A DNA stretch of 64,000 nucleotides from assembly GCA_963589005.1 (NCBI GenBank), contig CAVAJR010000004.1, forward strand, positions 1 to 64,000. Direction: 5' to 3'. Source of the stretch: RGIG5612 sp963589005 (GTDB lineage: Bacteria; Bacillota; Clostridia; Lachnospirales; Lachnospiraceae). The notes under the pieces are model-generated. The model was not told the origin of the DNA. It was given only the letters and a program-made list of their open reading frames with translations, and did no database searches. Both the position numbers and the translations under genes were made by a program. How positions within the stretch are numbered: position 1 is the stretch's first letter; each line of letters starts with the position of its first letter. Positions 34,362 through 44,221 of this stretch are shown piece after piece.

Positions 34362-35258
34362 TTAATACTTTTTCTGAGATTTTAGTTCTTCATATATAGC
34401 CTTATAGCTGTTGTATCTGCTCTGTGCAATCTGACCCTCATCAACAGCCTTCCTTACTGCACAATCGCGTTCCTTAATATGAGAGCAATCCTTAAAAGGA
34501 CATTTGCATTCATAAGGAGCAAATTCCGGAAAATAATTCTTAAGATCCTCGCGAGATACATCATCTGCATTTACCAACAGGGATGTAAATCCCGGTGTAT
34601 CAACGATCTGATATTTATTTCTTAATGTATAAATCTCATTATGCCTTGTTGTATGCTTGCCTCTTCCTACCTTGCTGCTGATAGCACCTACCTCAGCAAC
34701 ATCCTCATTTCCAGATCTGGCTATAAGATTTAAAATAGTTGACTTGCCTACTCCGGATGGTCCGGCCATAACTGTGATCTTGCCTCTCAAGTGCATCTTA
34801 AGATTAGACAACGAAGGTCTGTCTGTACCTGCTGTCACAAAATATACCTTACAGCCTGATTTCTTATATATATTTTTAAGATTTTTTATGTCATCGACCT
34901 TGGCCAGGTCCTTCTTATTAAAGACAATTATTGTCTCTATGCCCTGCTTCTTCATCAAAACAAGGAATCTGTCAAGGATACTGAGATTTGGTGCAGGCTG
35001 TCTTACAGCAAATACAACCATGGCCTGATCAACATTGGCCACCGCCGGACGAACCAGACTATTCTTACGGGGCATGATCTCAACCACATATCCTACACAT
35101 GCATTCTCATCAATAACATCAATTTGAACATTGTCACCTACAAGCGGTGTTATATCATCATTTCTGAAGGTTCCCCTGGCCTTACATTCGTAAATTTTCT
35201 TATTATCAGCTTTAACATAATAGAATCCTGATAAAGCCTTAACTATCTTACCATTCAT
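34362..35258 (-). CDS. rsgA: Ribosome small-subunit-dependent GTPase A
   Basis: The 298-residue protein has an OB-fold N terminus, a circularly permuted GTPase domain in which NKKDL (G4) comes before GPSGVGKSTILN (G1), and a C-terminal zinc domain with ECKCPFKDCSHIKERDC. RsgA tests and matures 30S subunits late in assembly. AAAGGA lies seven bases before the ATG. The gap to prkC (142 bases) has only a small hairpin and no gene. Confidence 0.96.
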   Translation of the reverse strand: MNGKIVKALSGFYYVKADNKKIYECKARGTFRNDDITPLVGDNVQIDVIDENACVGYVVEIMPRKNSLVRPAVANVDQAMVVFAVRQPAPNLSILDRFLVLMKKQGIETIIVFNKKDLAKVDDIKNLKNIYKKSGCKVYFVTAGTDRPSLSNLKMHLRGKITVMAGPSGVGKSTILNLIARSGNEDVAEVGAISSKVGRGKHTTRHNEIYTLRNKYQIVDTPGFTSLLVNADDVSREDLKNYFPEFAPYECKCPFKDCSHIKERDCAVRKAVDEGQIAQSRYNSYKAIYEELKSQKKY

Positions 35259-35399
35259 TTGTTTATCCTTTTATACTCAGTTGTATTTGCCGCCGGTAAT
35301 CCATCGGTTTCATTTAGGAATGCCATAAGCTGCATGCAACCCATAGCTTGCACTCGCATTCGTGCGGACAGAGCCTACCCTTACTTAAACCATATCAAC

Positions 35400-37436
35400 T
35401 TACGAGTCAGCTGACACTGTCGTCTCCTCCGATGATGTCTCTGTCGGGGCCTGCGTTGGTGCCTCTGTCGGAGCCTCTGTTGGCGCTTCTGTCGGAGCCT
35501 CTGTTGGTGCTTCTGTCGGAGCCTCTGTTGCAGGTTCAACGCCTACAACAAATCCGATCCATCCGCCTTCATCAACCTCCGTGCCTTCACTTAGGTATTG
35601 GCTGATTACCAAACCGCCCCATCCGGCACGTTCTTCATATGCTGCTACATATCCGTTCAGATTATAGCCATTGAGCAATGTAATCGCATTTGCCTCTGAA
35701 TATCCTATAATGCTAGGAACTAATACAGTCTTCTTCTCAGGTCCTAAGCTTACAAATATCTCGATTACAGTATCCTTAGATACATCAGAACCTGCGATAG
35801 GATTGGTCTCTATGACCTTACCTGCCTCTATAGTATCATCATTTTTCTCAGTAACTTTAGTCTTGAATCCTAGCTTTTCCAGAGCCTCCTTAGCAGCTGC
35901 CGAATCCTGTCCCGCATATGACGCCAAGCTAATTGTCTCCTGACCGGAACTTACGGTCAATGTTATCTCTTCGCCCTTCTCCAGCGGTGTTCCGCTCTTA
36001 ACAGACTGTTCAATTACGTATTCCCTGGCAATGGAGTCACTGTGAGCATATTTAACCTTAACCACATATCCTTTTTCTTCTAACTGACTCTGTGCTTTGC
36101 TCACTTCCATTCCGACAACACTCGGAACCTCCAGTCCGGCTGTTGTTGTAACCGTAGTCTCTGTTTCTGACTGTTTTTCATCAGTACCACTATTTCCAAA
36201 TAGCTGAGCACAAACAATAACTAAAACCACTACTACGATAATTACAGCTAATACTCCGCATACAACGAGAGCTTTATCTGATTTTTTCTTGCGTTTGGCA
36301 GGCTGCCTGCTGTAACGATCATCATAATATCCATCATCATAATAATCGTCGTCATATTCTCTTTCCTCGTAATGACCGCCGCCATATCGTTCATCTTCAT
36401 AATTGTTATGGTAGCGTTCCTCCTCGTAATATTGATGATTTCGGGCCGGTGTTCTTGAATTCTTATAAGCTGAACTGCTGCCCGTCGGATACCTGTCCTC
36501 CGGCTGTGAAGCTGTTCTGTTTCCTGCTCTTCTTAAGATCTCTGCATCACCGTCGGACATGATCACAGTGGCTGAATCAGCTGTCTCCGGTTCAAGAATA
36601 ACAAAGTCCTCATTTGGTGTTATCAGAGATGTCTTAAGGTCTGCCAAAAGCGATGATACCTTCTGATATCTTCTCTCAGGTTTTCTCTGTGTACACTTTT
36701 CAATTATTCTTGTAACACTGTTAGGCACGCCGTCAACAACATCACCTGCAAGAGGGACATTTTCCTGGATATGCTTAAGAGCAATAGATACAGTAGACTC
36801 TCCGTCAAAGGGAAGTTTACCTGTGATCATCTCATAATATACGATACCAAACGAATATATATCTGTTCTGTTGTCTATCTGTCCTCCCCTTGCCTGTTCA
36901 GGAGAAATATATTGAACAGATCCTAATATATCTGTACTTATAGTATTGGCTGTTGTGGTTTTGGCTATACCAAAATCTGTAACCTTTATCTTGCCTTCTC
37001 GTGATATTAACACATTTTGGGGTTTGATATCTCTATGAATGATATTTGCATTGTGCGCTGCATCTATACCCTGCGCAATCTGTATTGCAATACTTGTAGC
37101 CTCCTTAATCGGAAGCCTTCCGTTTCTGTTGATATATTTTTTAAGTGTGATTCCGTCAACATATTCCATAACGATATAATAAATACCGCTGACTTGGTTA
37201 ACATCATATACACTTACAACATTCGGATGAAGAAGCGCAGCAGCTGACTGGGCTTCTATCTGAAAGTTTTTAACGAAGTTTTTATCTTCACAGTATTCCG
37301 GTTTGAGAAATTTAATTGCTACATAGCGGTTAAGCTTATGACATCTGGCTTTATAGACATCACTCATTCCGCCGGAACCGATCTTCCCCAGAATCTCGTA
37401 TCTGTTTTCTATATACATCCCTTTTTGGATTGTCAT
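35400..37436 (-). CDS. prkC: PASTA-domain serine/threonine kinase
   Basis: The 678-residue membrane kinase has an N-terminal cytoplasmic kinase domain (about 11-275) with GSGGMSDVYKA, the ATP-binding Lys in AIKFLK, HRDIKPQNVL and DFGIAKT. A charged, Tyr-rich juxtamembrane segment (about 315-378) precedes one membrane helix, then three PASTA repeats (about 425-620) that in relatives sense muropeptides or lipid II, and a C-terminal (TEAP)n tail of roughly 35 residues. It should monitor cell-wall status and phosphorylate cytoplasmic targets. AAGGAG is five bases before the ATG, and the partner phosphatase gene ends nine bases upstream. Confidence 0.96.
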   Translation of the reverse strand: MTIQKGMYIENRYEILGKIGSGGMSDVYKARCHKLNRYVAIKFLKPEYCEDKNFVKNFQIEAQSAAALLHPNVVSVYDVNQVSGIYYIVMEYVDGITLKKYINRNGRLPIKEATSIAIQIAQGIDAAHNANIIHRDIKPQNVLISREGKIKVTDFGIAKTTTANTISTDILGSVQYISPEQARGGQIDNRTDIYSFGIVYYEMITGKLPFDGESTVSIALKHIQENVPLAGDVVDGVPNSVTRIIEKCTQRKPERRYQKVSSLLADLKTSLITPNEDFVILEPETADSATVIMSDGDAEILRRAGNRTASQPEDRYPTGSSSAYKNSRTPARNHQYYEEERYHNNYEDERYGGGHYEEREYDDDYYDDGYYDDRYSRQPAKRKKKSDKALVVCGVLAVIIVVVVLVIVCAQLFGNSGTDEKQSETETTVTTTAGLEVPSVVGMEVSKAQSQLEEKGYVVKVKYAHSDSIAREYVIEQSVKSGTPLEKGEEITLTVSSGQETISLASYAGQDSAAAKEALEKLGFKTKVTEKNDDTIEAGKVIETNPIAGSDVSKDTVIEIFVSLGPEKKTVLVPSIIGYSEANAITLLNGYNLNGYVAAYEERAGWGGLVISQYLSEGTEVDEGGWIGFVVGVEPATEAPTEAPTEAPTEAPTEAPTEAPTQAPTETSSEETTVSADS
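35441..35530 (-). repeat. 12-bp periodic repeat encoding (TEAP)n
   Basis: About seven 12-bp units, alternating in pairs as a 24-bp pattern, encode TEAPTEAP at the extracellular end of the PASTA kinase. It is a slippage-prone coding repeat; it is not a CRISPR array. Confidence 0.85.
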
Positions 37437-37445
37437 CGCTACTCC

Positions 37446-38165
37446 TTATTTGGTAATTAAGACTACAGCAATATTATCTTTTCCTCCAGCTTCATTGGCA
37501 AGGTCTACCAATCTGTGAGCCTTAGCCTCCAATGAATTGTGTGAGCATATTACGGATTTTATGGTCATCTCACTAACCATGTTATACAGTCCATCTGAAC
37601 ATATCAGAATCGTTTCGTCATCTTCAAGAGCTACCTGAAAGAAATCAGGTCTCACCGTCATCTCGGCTCCTATAGCTCTGGTAATTACATTATTTTTCTT
37701 ATGGAATCTTGCTTCATCCTTGGTTATCTGACCCTGTCGCACTAATTCTGCAACATAAGAATGGTCCCATGTTATCTGTGTAATATCATCAGGCCCTATA
37801 ACATATGCTCTTGAATCACCTACATTTACCACATATGCGGTATTGTCAACAACAGTGACCCCTACAAGTGTCGAAGCCATGCCCTGATATGCCGGTTCTC
37901 TTCCTGCCTCATATACAACTCTGTTTGTTTTAAGAACAGCCTCTTTAAATATAGACAGAGGCATCTTAGACGGACAGAATTCTACAAAGTCAAAGAAGTT
38001 CTCTGCAGCGGTTGATGATGCATATTCTCCTGCATTATGTCCGCCCAGTCCATCGCAAACTACGTACAGGTTGTCCAGATTGCCTATTTGCTCATCACAC
38101 TCAAGCGTATAATCCTGATTATATTTTCTGGACAAACCAATATCAGTTATTCCGTAAGATTTCAA
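37446..38165 (-). CDS. prpC: PP2C-family protein phosphatase, partner of PrkC
   Basis: The 239-residue Stp/PrpC phosphatase has the metal motifs CDGLGGHNAG, VGDSRAY, CSDGLYNMV and GGKDNIAVV in standard order. It removes phosphate from Ser and Thr on PrkC and its targets. Its ATG overlaps the rlmN stop by four bases, showing translational coupling, and prkC follows nine bases later. Length is typical. Confidence 0.96.
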   Translation of the reverse strand: MKSYGITDIGLSRKYNQDYTLECDEQIGNLDNLYVVCDGLGGHNAGEYASSTAAENFFDFVEFCPSKMPLSIFKEAVLKTNRVVYEAGREPAYQGMASTLVGVTVVDNTAYVVNVGDSRAYVIGPDDITQITWDHSYVAELVRQGQITKDEARFHKKNNVITRAIGAEMTVRPDFFQVALEDDETILICSDGLYNMVSEMTIKSVICSHNSLEAKAHRLVDLANEAGGKDNIAVVLITK

Positions 38166-39193
38166 ATCGTCCTCCTAACAAGCTGCCCGCATGCGCCGGA
38201 GATATCTCTGCCCATCTCTCGTCGTCTTGTTGCCGTAATACCTGAATCCTCGAGTATCTTCTTAAAAACATTTATATCATGTTCTTTCGCAGCTCCAAAA
38301 TTATTTTCAGGTGTTGGATTAACCGGAATCAGATTGACATGTGCGTTCTTACCTTTAAGAAGCGCTGCAAGTTCTCTTGCATGAATTTCCTTGTCATTTA
38401 TTCCATCAATCAGGCAGTATTCAAATGTTACTCTGCGGCCTGTCTCCTGAAAATAAGCATCGCAGGCACACAAAACATCCTTAATGCTGAACTTATCGGC
38501 AACAGGCATAATGGTACGCCTTATCTCATCATTAGGTGCATGAAGAGATAATGCCAAAGTACATTTTAAGGATTCTTTACTCAAACGAATTATAGCGGGA
38601 ACAATTCCGCATGTGGATATTGTAATATTTCTTTGGCTTATGTGCAAGGTATTTTCTGCGCTGATAAGCCTTACAAAACCGGTCACATTATCATAATTTG
38701 TCATGGGCTCGCCCATGCCCATTATGACAATATTAGACACCCTCTCACCGGTATCCTTCTGGATTTCATATACCTGGGAGAGTATCTCGGAAGCTGTCAG
38801 ATTTCTGATCATTCCGCCTATTGTAGATGCACAGAATTTGCATCCCATGGCGCATCCCACCTGGCTGGATACACAGACACTATTGCCGTGTTTGTAGCGC
38901 ATCATAACGCTTTCTATTAGATTATGGTCATTTAATTCAAAGAGATATTTTCTGGTTCCGTCGATCTGTGAAACCAATACGTTTCTTTTTGTTACATTAC
39001 GAAGTTCACAGCTTTCTGACAATTTGCCTTTCAGTGACTTAGGAATGTTCTTCATGTCATCAAAGCTGTTAACCAGATGAACATGCATCCATTCGAATAC
39101 CTGTCTGGCTCTGAATGCCGGTTCACCCATCTGTTCAAATAATTCTGTTAACTGCTCTAATGGCAATGATTTTATATCTGCTTTTTCACTCAT
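38162..39193 (-). CDS. rlmN: 23S rRNA/tRNA adenine-C2 methyltransferase
   Basis: The 343-residue radical-SAM enzyme methylates C2 of A2503 in 23S rRNA and A37 of some tRNAs. The CxxxCxxC cluster is in GCAMGCKFCAS, followed by GMGEPMTNYDNV, and the C-terminal catalytic Cys lies in GACGQL. It overlaps rsmB and prpC by four bases each. Confidence 0.96.
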   Translation of the reverse strand: MSEKADIKSLPLEQLTELFEQMGEPAFRARQVFEWMHVHLVNSFDDMKNIPKSLKGKLSESCELRNVTKRNVLVSQIDGTRKYLFELNDHNLIESVMMRYKHGNSVCVSSQVGCAMGCKFCASTIGGMIRNLTASEILSQVYEIQKDTGERVSNIVIMGMGEPMTNYDNVTGFVRLISAENTLHISQRNITISTCGIVPAIIRLSKESLKCTLALSLHAPNDEIRRTIMPVADKFSIKDVLCACDAYFQETGRRVTFEYCLIDGINDKEIHARELAALLKGKNAHVNLIPVNPTPENNFGAAKEHDINVFKKILEDSGITATRRREMGRDISGACGQLVRRTI

Positions 39194-40473
39194 TTTATTC
39201 TTTTCATTTTTGCAGCATAAAAGCCGTCACAGTCATCTGTTCCGGGTATAAGCTGTCTCTGCGTTTCTAATCTAAAGTCGCTATGGTTTTTCAAAAACCA
39301 ATATGTATTTTCTTCATTTTCTTTTCTGTTGATGGTACAAGTGCTGAACATAAGTATTCCGCCCGGTTTCACATAATTATGCACAGTCTCCAATATCCTT
39401 CTCTGAAGCAATGCCAGTTCAGTCAAGTCCTCCTTCTTGAGTCTGTACATAATGTCCGGCTTTCGTTTTATCACTCCAAGACCCGAGCAAGGCAGATCCG
39501 CTATAACTATGTCAGCCTTATCAATCATCGTTTCATCCAATACCGTTGCATCATATACCTGAGGTTTGATATTTTTTATCCCGAGACGTTTGATATTTTC
39601 CTCAATAAGGCTCACCTTATATTTTGTAAGATCCCTTGAAATGATCCTTGCTTCAGGATACTTTTCAGCCATATATAAGCTCTTGCCTCCGGGAGCTGCA
39701 CATACATCGATTGTGATTTCATTATTAGGATTATCAGCTGCGGCCAGCTCTACAGACATCATGGAGGATATATCCTGCATAATGATAAGCCCCTTCTTAA
39801 AAGCCTCAAGACTGGTAAGTTTATCAAATCCGCTTATTGCATATGCTCCTTCTGAACCTTCTATTTTTCTGACATTGCAACTTTCCGACTCAAGCAAGCT
39901 GATTATGTTTTCCGGAATATCCTTAGTTAGATTAAATCTTATAACTGTTTCATTGTCAGTTCGCTGAACGGCATCGAAAAAGCGCCCTGCAGCATCTTCC
40001 CCGTATTGACTATTAACAAGATCATACATCCACTTGGGAGCACATGCCTTAACATGAGCCGGCAGTTCTAATTTATCCGCCTCTCTTTGTACATTTCTGA
40101 GAACGCCATTAACAAAGCCTGTAAGATTGGACAAGCCTCTTTTCCTGGTTAATCCTGCCGCCTCATCTATACATGTATAATCAGGAACTGAGTCCATAAA
40201 TTTCATCTGGTATATACTCATCCTCAGGATGTTTCTTATTACCGGCTTAAGCTTTTTTAGCTTTACAGAAGAAAACTGTTCTATGATATAGTCAAGATAA
40301 ACTAACTTCTCTAACGTTCCCGAATATATCCTGTTGATAAATGCCCTGTCCTTAGCCGTTAACTGTTCATCCAAAAATGCATTATTTATTACCAAATGGC
40401 TTAACTGACCCTGTTCAAGAGTGGCATCAAGCATATTCAGCACTATATTTCTCAGATTCTTTTTATTTTCCAA
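39190..40473 (-). CDS. rsmB: 16S rRNA cytosine-967 C5-methyltransferase
   Basis: The 427-residue protein has an N-terminal NusB-like domain (about 1-130) and a C-terminal SAM-dependent methyltransferase domain with DVCAAPGGKSLYMAE, DLPCSGLGVIKRKPD and FSTCTINRKENE, which hold the catalytic cysteines. It overlaps fmt by 11 bases and rlmN by four. The family arrangement and length are normal. Confidence 0.95.
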   Translation of the reverse strand: MENKKNLRNIVLNMLDATLEQGQLSHLVINNAFLDEQLTAKDRAFINRIYSGTLEKLVYLDYIIEQFSSVKLKKLKPVIRNILRMSIYQMKFMDSVPDYTCIDEAAGLTRKRGLSNLTGFVNGVLRNVQREADKLELPAHVKACAPKWMYDLVNSQYGEDAAGRFFDAVQRTDNETVIRFNLTKDIPENIISLLESESCNVRKIEGSEGAYAISGFDKLTSLEAFKKGLIIMQDISSMMSVELAAADNPNNEITIDVCAAPGGKSLYMAEKYPEARIISRDLTKYKVSLIEENIKRLGIKNIKPQVYDATVLDETMIDKADIVIADLPCSGLGVIKRKPDIMYRLKKEDLTELALLQRRILETVHNYVKPGGILMFSTCTINRKENEENTYWFLKNHSDFRLETQRQLIPGTDDCDGFYAAKMKRIK

Positions 40474-41419
40474 AATGATATCCCTGCTCTATTTTTTTGC
40501 CTCTTAAGAATTCATCTATAGTCATTTTCTTCTTGCCCTCAAGCTGGACAAATGTAGGCTCTAAATATCCTTCTGCGGTTTTAATAAGCAATCTCTTTTT
40601 ATCGACATAAGCTACCGAACCTGCTGCCAACGCAGCTGATACTGCATCAACATTTGCGCTGTTCTCAATACATACCTGTGCTGCCCATATCTTAAAGGTT
40701 TTGCCATCCATATAGGTAAATGCCGACGGCCATGGAATGCATGCCCTTATCTGTCTTTCTATCTGAACAGCGCTTTGTTCAAAATCTATAAGTCCTGCCT
40801 CCTTAGTTATCTGTTTCAGGTATGTTGCCTTTTCAGCATCCTGAGGCACAGGTGTTATGGTTCCGCTTTCAAGTCCGTCTATAGTTTCAAGCATCATCTG
40901 TGCACCGAGAACCTTACATTTTTCTTCAAGGGTTTCAGATGTTTCCTTAGGATCCATTGCAAATGATCTCTGCACCAGGATATCGCCTGCGTCCCACTTT
41001 TCAACAAGCTTCATTATAGTAACGCCTGTATATTCGTCTCCATTCAATATAGGGCCTCTTAAGGGGCCTGAACCTCTGTATTTAGGCAAAAGCGATGGAT
41101 GCAGATTAATACAGCCATAAGGAGCCATATTAAGAAGTCTGTCAGGTATCTTCTGTGCATAAGCTGCCACTGCATATATATCAGCATGCTTTTGCTCCAA
41201 CATATCCAGTACCGAATCATCATTGACAGATTCCGGCTGCAGGCACTCAATCCCATACTTTATGGCAATTTCCTTAACAGGTGAGAATCTGACGTTCATG
41301 CCTCTTCCGCTCTTTTGATCCGGCTGGGTAATAACAGCAATAACTTCATGTTTTGAATTAATCAGCGTCTCCAGTGCAGGAACAGCTATCTGCGGTGTTC
41401 CCATAAAAATTATTCTCAT
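40463..41419 (-). CDS. fmt: Methionyl-tRNA formyltransferase
   Basis: The 318-residue enzyme adds a formyl group from 10-formyl-tetrahydrofolate to initiator Met-tRNA. It starts MRIIFMGTPQIAVPALETL and has HPSLLPKYRGSGPLRG with the catalytic Asn/His/Asp region and WDAGDILVQ. Its start overlaps the def stop by four bases, so formylation and deformylation genes are coupled. Confidence 0.96.
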   Translation of the reverse strand: MRIIFMGTPQIAVPALETLINSKHEVIAVITQPDQKSGRGMNVRFSPVKEIAIKYGIECLQPESVNDDSVLDMLEQKHADIYAVAAYAQKIPDRLLNMAPYGCINLHPSLLPKYRGSGPLRGPILNGDEYTGVTIMKLVEKWDAGDILVQRSFAMDPKETSETLEEKCKVLGAQMMLETIDGLESGTITPVPQDAEKATYLKQITKEAGLIDFEQSAVQIERQIRACIPWPSAFTYMDGKTFKIWAAQVCIENSANVDAVSAALAAGSVAYVDKKRLLIKTAEGYLEPTFVQLEGKKKMTIDEFLRGKKIEQGYHFGK

Positions 41420-41970
41420 TCTGATTCCTCTTCGTACTCTTCATCATCTTCCGCATTATCATAAATATCCCCTTCAACCTTATCTATATAAAGGATTCCG
41501 TCAAGGTGGTCACATTCATGACATATGGCTCTGGCAAGCAAGCCCATTGCCTCCAGCTCATAAGACTGCATATTTTCATCATATGCAGTAAGAACAATAT
41601 GATCCGGTCTGGTAACTGCTCCATATTTGCCCGGAACTGACAGACATCCCTCATTTCCGGTCTGCGTTGTATCATCGACCTCTCTCCATGTAGGATTTAT
41701 CATCACAATGTCTTCATTAAACGAATGAGTCAGATCGTTTATCTCTTCTGCATCTGTCTCATCGTCTATATAAGGCTCCGGCACGCACACCACTGCAATA
41801 CGTTTAAGCACGCCTACCTGTACCGCAGCTAATCCCACACCGTCAGCCTCATGCATGGTATCTATCATATCCTCTATCAGCTCTCTGGTTCTTGCTGTCA
41901 TTTCCTTAACGGGTTTGGAATTTTTGCGTAAAATCGGATCTCCCGCTGTCCTTATAGTTCTTATAGCCAT
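41416..41970 (-). CDS. def: Peptide deformylase
   Basis: The 184-residue metalloenzyme removes the formyl group from new proteins. The three motifs are GVGLAAVQVG, EGCLSVPG and HECDHLDG, giving the Cys and two His metal ligands. An acidic C-terminal tail (EDDEEYEEESE) is added. It lies three bases after priA and overlaps fmt. Confidence 0.96.
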   Translation of the reverse strand: MAIRTIRTAGDPILRKNSKPVKEMTARTRELIEDMIDTMHEADGVGLAAVQVGVLKRIAVVCVPEPYIDDETDAEEINDLTHSFNEDIVMINPTWREVDDTTQTGNEGCLSVPGKYGAVTRPDHIVLTAYDENMQSYELEAMGLLARAICHECDHLDGILYIDKVEGDIYDNAEDDEEYEEESE

Positions 41971-41973
41971 CTC

Positions 41974-44214
41974 TTAAATCTCCTGTTCATTATTCAATGA
42001 AAAATCAAATGTTATCTGTATCCTGTTATCCGGATTGTTATTCATATATTCTTCCACATAATCTTTAACTAAGGTTAATTGAGCATATTTTGGCGCTTTG
42101 ATATATATGACTTTTCTGTATCTGTCCTGTATTTTGGCAATCGGCGCCTGCGCCGGTCCTATTTTTATGATGCCCCTGCGATTGGCGATAACGGCGTCAA
42201 TAACCGCACTTAATCTGGTGCATATGTCATCTAATATTTTTTCTGATTCACAGCTTATCAAAATACCCAAAATATTCATAAATGGAGGATATCCCATTAT
42301 TTTTCGGTATGACGTTTCAAAATTATAAAATGCTTTATAGTCCTGAGCTGCGCCAAGGCTTACCGCATAATTATCCGGAGAATATGTCTGGATTATGACA
42401 TTTCCCTCTTTGTTTCCCCTTCCTGCCCGGCCTGCTGCCTGTGTAAGCAGTTGGAATGTTCTTTCTGCCGCCATATACCCACCGGAATAAAGAGACAGAT
42501 CCGCTGCCAGTATCCCGACCAGTGTTACATTTGCAAAGTCATGCCCCTTCACTATCATCTGCGTGCCTATCAGAATATCTGCCTCATGATTGGCAAATGC
42601 TGATAATATCTTCTCATGGGCATCCTTTTCTCTGGTTGTATCCATATCCATACGAAGCGTTGCCGCCTCTGGAAACAGATTATTTATTTCCTCCTCTACC
42701 TTCTGCGTTCCTGCTCCAAATGTGCCTATATACTTGGATCCGCAGGAAGGACATACCTTGACCATAGGCATCTCATATCCGCAATAGTGGCAAATGAGTT
42801 TGCCATTCTTATGATATTTAAGCGATACATCGCAGTGGGGACATTTTAGAGCAGCACCGCAGCTTCTGCAAGATACAAAACTCTGATAGGCTCTGCGATT
42901 TATAAACAATATTATCTGCTCCTGTTTATTTAGTCTGTCCCTAATAAGTTCCTGCAGACGGTAACTTATGATTGACCTGTTTCCGGCAGCCAATTCATCT
43001 CTCAGATCAACGATCTCCACATCAGGAAGCTTAGCTCCCGTTGCTCTTCTTTCAAGACTATATAACTGATAAATACCTTGTTCAGCCTTGTAGTAAGACT
43101 CCACTGAAGGTGTTGCAGATCCCATTACAACGATTGCGTCCTTGATCTGTGCCAGTCTTACGGCAACCTCACGCGAATGATATCTCGGTGCGGTTTCATT
43201 CTTATAGGTACCCTCATGCTCCTCGTCAATAATTATTATTCCAAGGTTTTTAAATGGCGTGAATAATGCAGATCTGGGACCTATTATAATATCTACCTGC
43301 CCCTTTCTTGCCTTCTCTAACTGATCATGCTTCTGAGCCTGTGTCAGGCGTGAATTTACAACAGATATTCTGTCTCCGAACTTTCTGTAAAATCTTATAA
43401 CCGTCTGATATGTAAGGGCAATCTCCGGAATCAGCACAACTGCCTGCTTGCCCGCCTTGATCATCTTGTCTATTAATTCTATATATATCTCAGTTTTTCC
43501 TGAACCCGTAACCCCGTATATCAGTGAAGGTCTTCTGTCATGCAGATTAAATCGTTTCCATATATTCTCTGCCACATAAGACTGCTGGTCGTTAAGTCTG
43601 ATCTCATAGGGATGCTTATCCTTAACTGATATAACATCTCTTAAATTTTCCTTAACATCAACAAATATAAGTCCTTCCTTGGTAAGAGCCTTAAGAGTAG
43701 GGGCAGATATGTTAAGTTTATCTCTGACCATCGAATAAGGAAGGATCTTCTCTTCTGATATTTCCTTAAGAAGACGATATTTGGCAACGGTTCTTCTGTC
43801 CCTGGAATATTTTTCAAGTGCCTCCTGAAGCTTAGTTTCATCATTGCATGGTATGATATATTTTTCTTTAACAGGTGCAGATGATTTTTTAACCGGCAGA
43901 ACGATTTTAAGCGCCTGGTTCATGGTTGAACCATAATTGGTCTTGATAAACCATGCCAGCTCTATCATATCAGACTCAATTGCTTTACTGTCCCTGACAA
44001 TTGAATCTATAGCTTTAAGTCTGGCTTTATCAATGCCTGGATTCTTCTTAATATTGATCACAAATCCATTGATCTTGCGGGAACCTCTTCCGAATGGAAT
44101 TACGACCTGACTTCCGCATCTTATGTCAGAAGCCAGTTCGTCCGGAATAATATATTCAAATGGTTTGTCTACCGTCTCATGTGAGATGTCAACTATTACA
44201 TCTGCATATTGCAT
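41974..44214 (-). CDS. priA: Primosomal replication-restart helicase
   Basis: The 746-residue superfamily 2 helicase has an N-terminal 3'-DNA-binding domain, Walker A in YGVTGSGKTEIY, DEEHEGTYK, and the paired zinc motifs CRSCGAALKCPHC and CHYCGYEMPMVKVCPSC. PriA reloads the replicative helicase at stalled forks. It is the first gene of the tight cluster, seven bases after ftsK, so the unit may start further upstream. Confidence 0.97.
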   Translation of the reverse strand: MQYADVIVDISHETVDKPFEYIIPDELASDIRCGSQVVIPFGRGSRKINGFVINIKKNPGIDKARLKAIDSIVRDSKAIESDMIELAWFIKTNYGSTMNQALKIVLPVKKSSAPVKEKYIIPCNDETKLQEALEKYSRDRRTVAKYRLLKEISEEKILPYSMVRDKLNISAPTLKALTKEGLIFVDVKENLRDVISVKDKHPYEIRLNDQQSYVAENIWKRFNLHDRRPSLIYGVTGSGKTEIYIELIDKMIKAGKQAVVLIPEIALTYQTVIRFYRKFGDRISVVNSRLTQAQKHDQLEKARKGQVDIIIGPRSALFTPFKNLGIIIIDEEHEGTYKNETAPRYHSREVAVRLAQIKDAIVVMGSATPSVESYYKAEQGIYQLYSLERRATGAKLPDVEIVDLRDELAAGNRSIISYRLQELIRDRLNKQEQIILFINRRAYQSFVSCRSCGAALKCPHCDVSLKYHKNGKLICHYCGYEMPMVKVCPSCGSKYIGTFGAGTQKVEEEINNLFPEAATLRMDMDTTREKDAHEKILSAFANHEADILIGTQMIVKGHDFANVTLVGILAADLSLYSGGYMAAERTFQLLTQAAGRAGRGNKEGNVIIQTYSPDNYAVSLGAAQDYKAFYNFETSYRKIMGYPPFMNILGILISCESEKILDDICTRLSAVIDAVIANRRGIIKIGPAQAPIAKIQDRYRKVIYIKAPKYAQLTLVKDYVEEYMNNNPDNRIQITFDFSLNNEQEI

Positions 44215-44221
44215 TTATTTC

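Noticed and set aside
35259..35399. A repeat-family copy between prkC and rsgA
   Set aside because: It has CGTGCGGA and ACTCGCA, also present at the tip of the 32.2-kb inverted repeat but in swapped order; too short to support a relationship.
35441..35530. Regular short repeats considered as a possible CRISPR array
   Set aside because: The 12/24-bp period has no spacers and codes for (TEAP)n in frame in the PASTA kinase.
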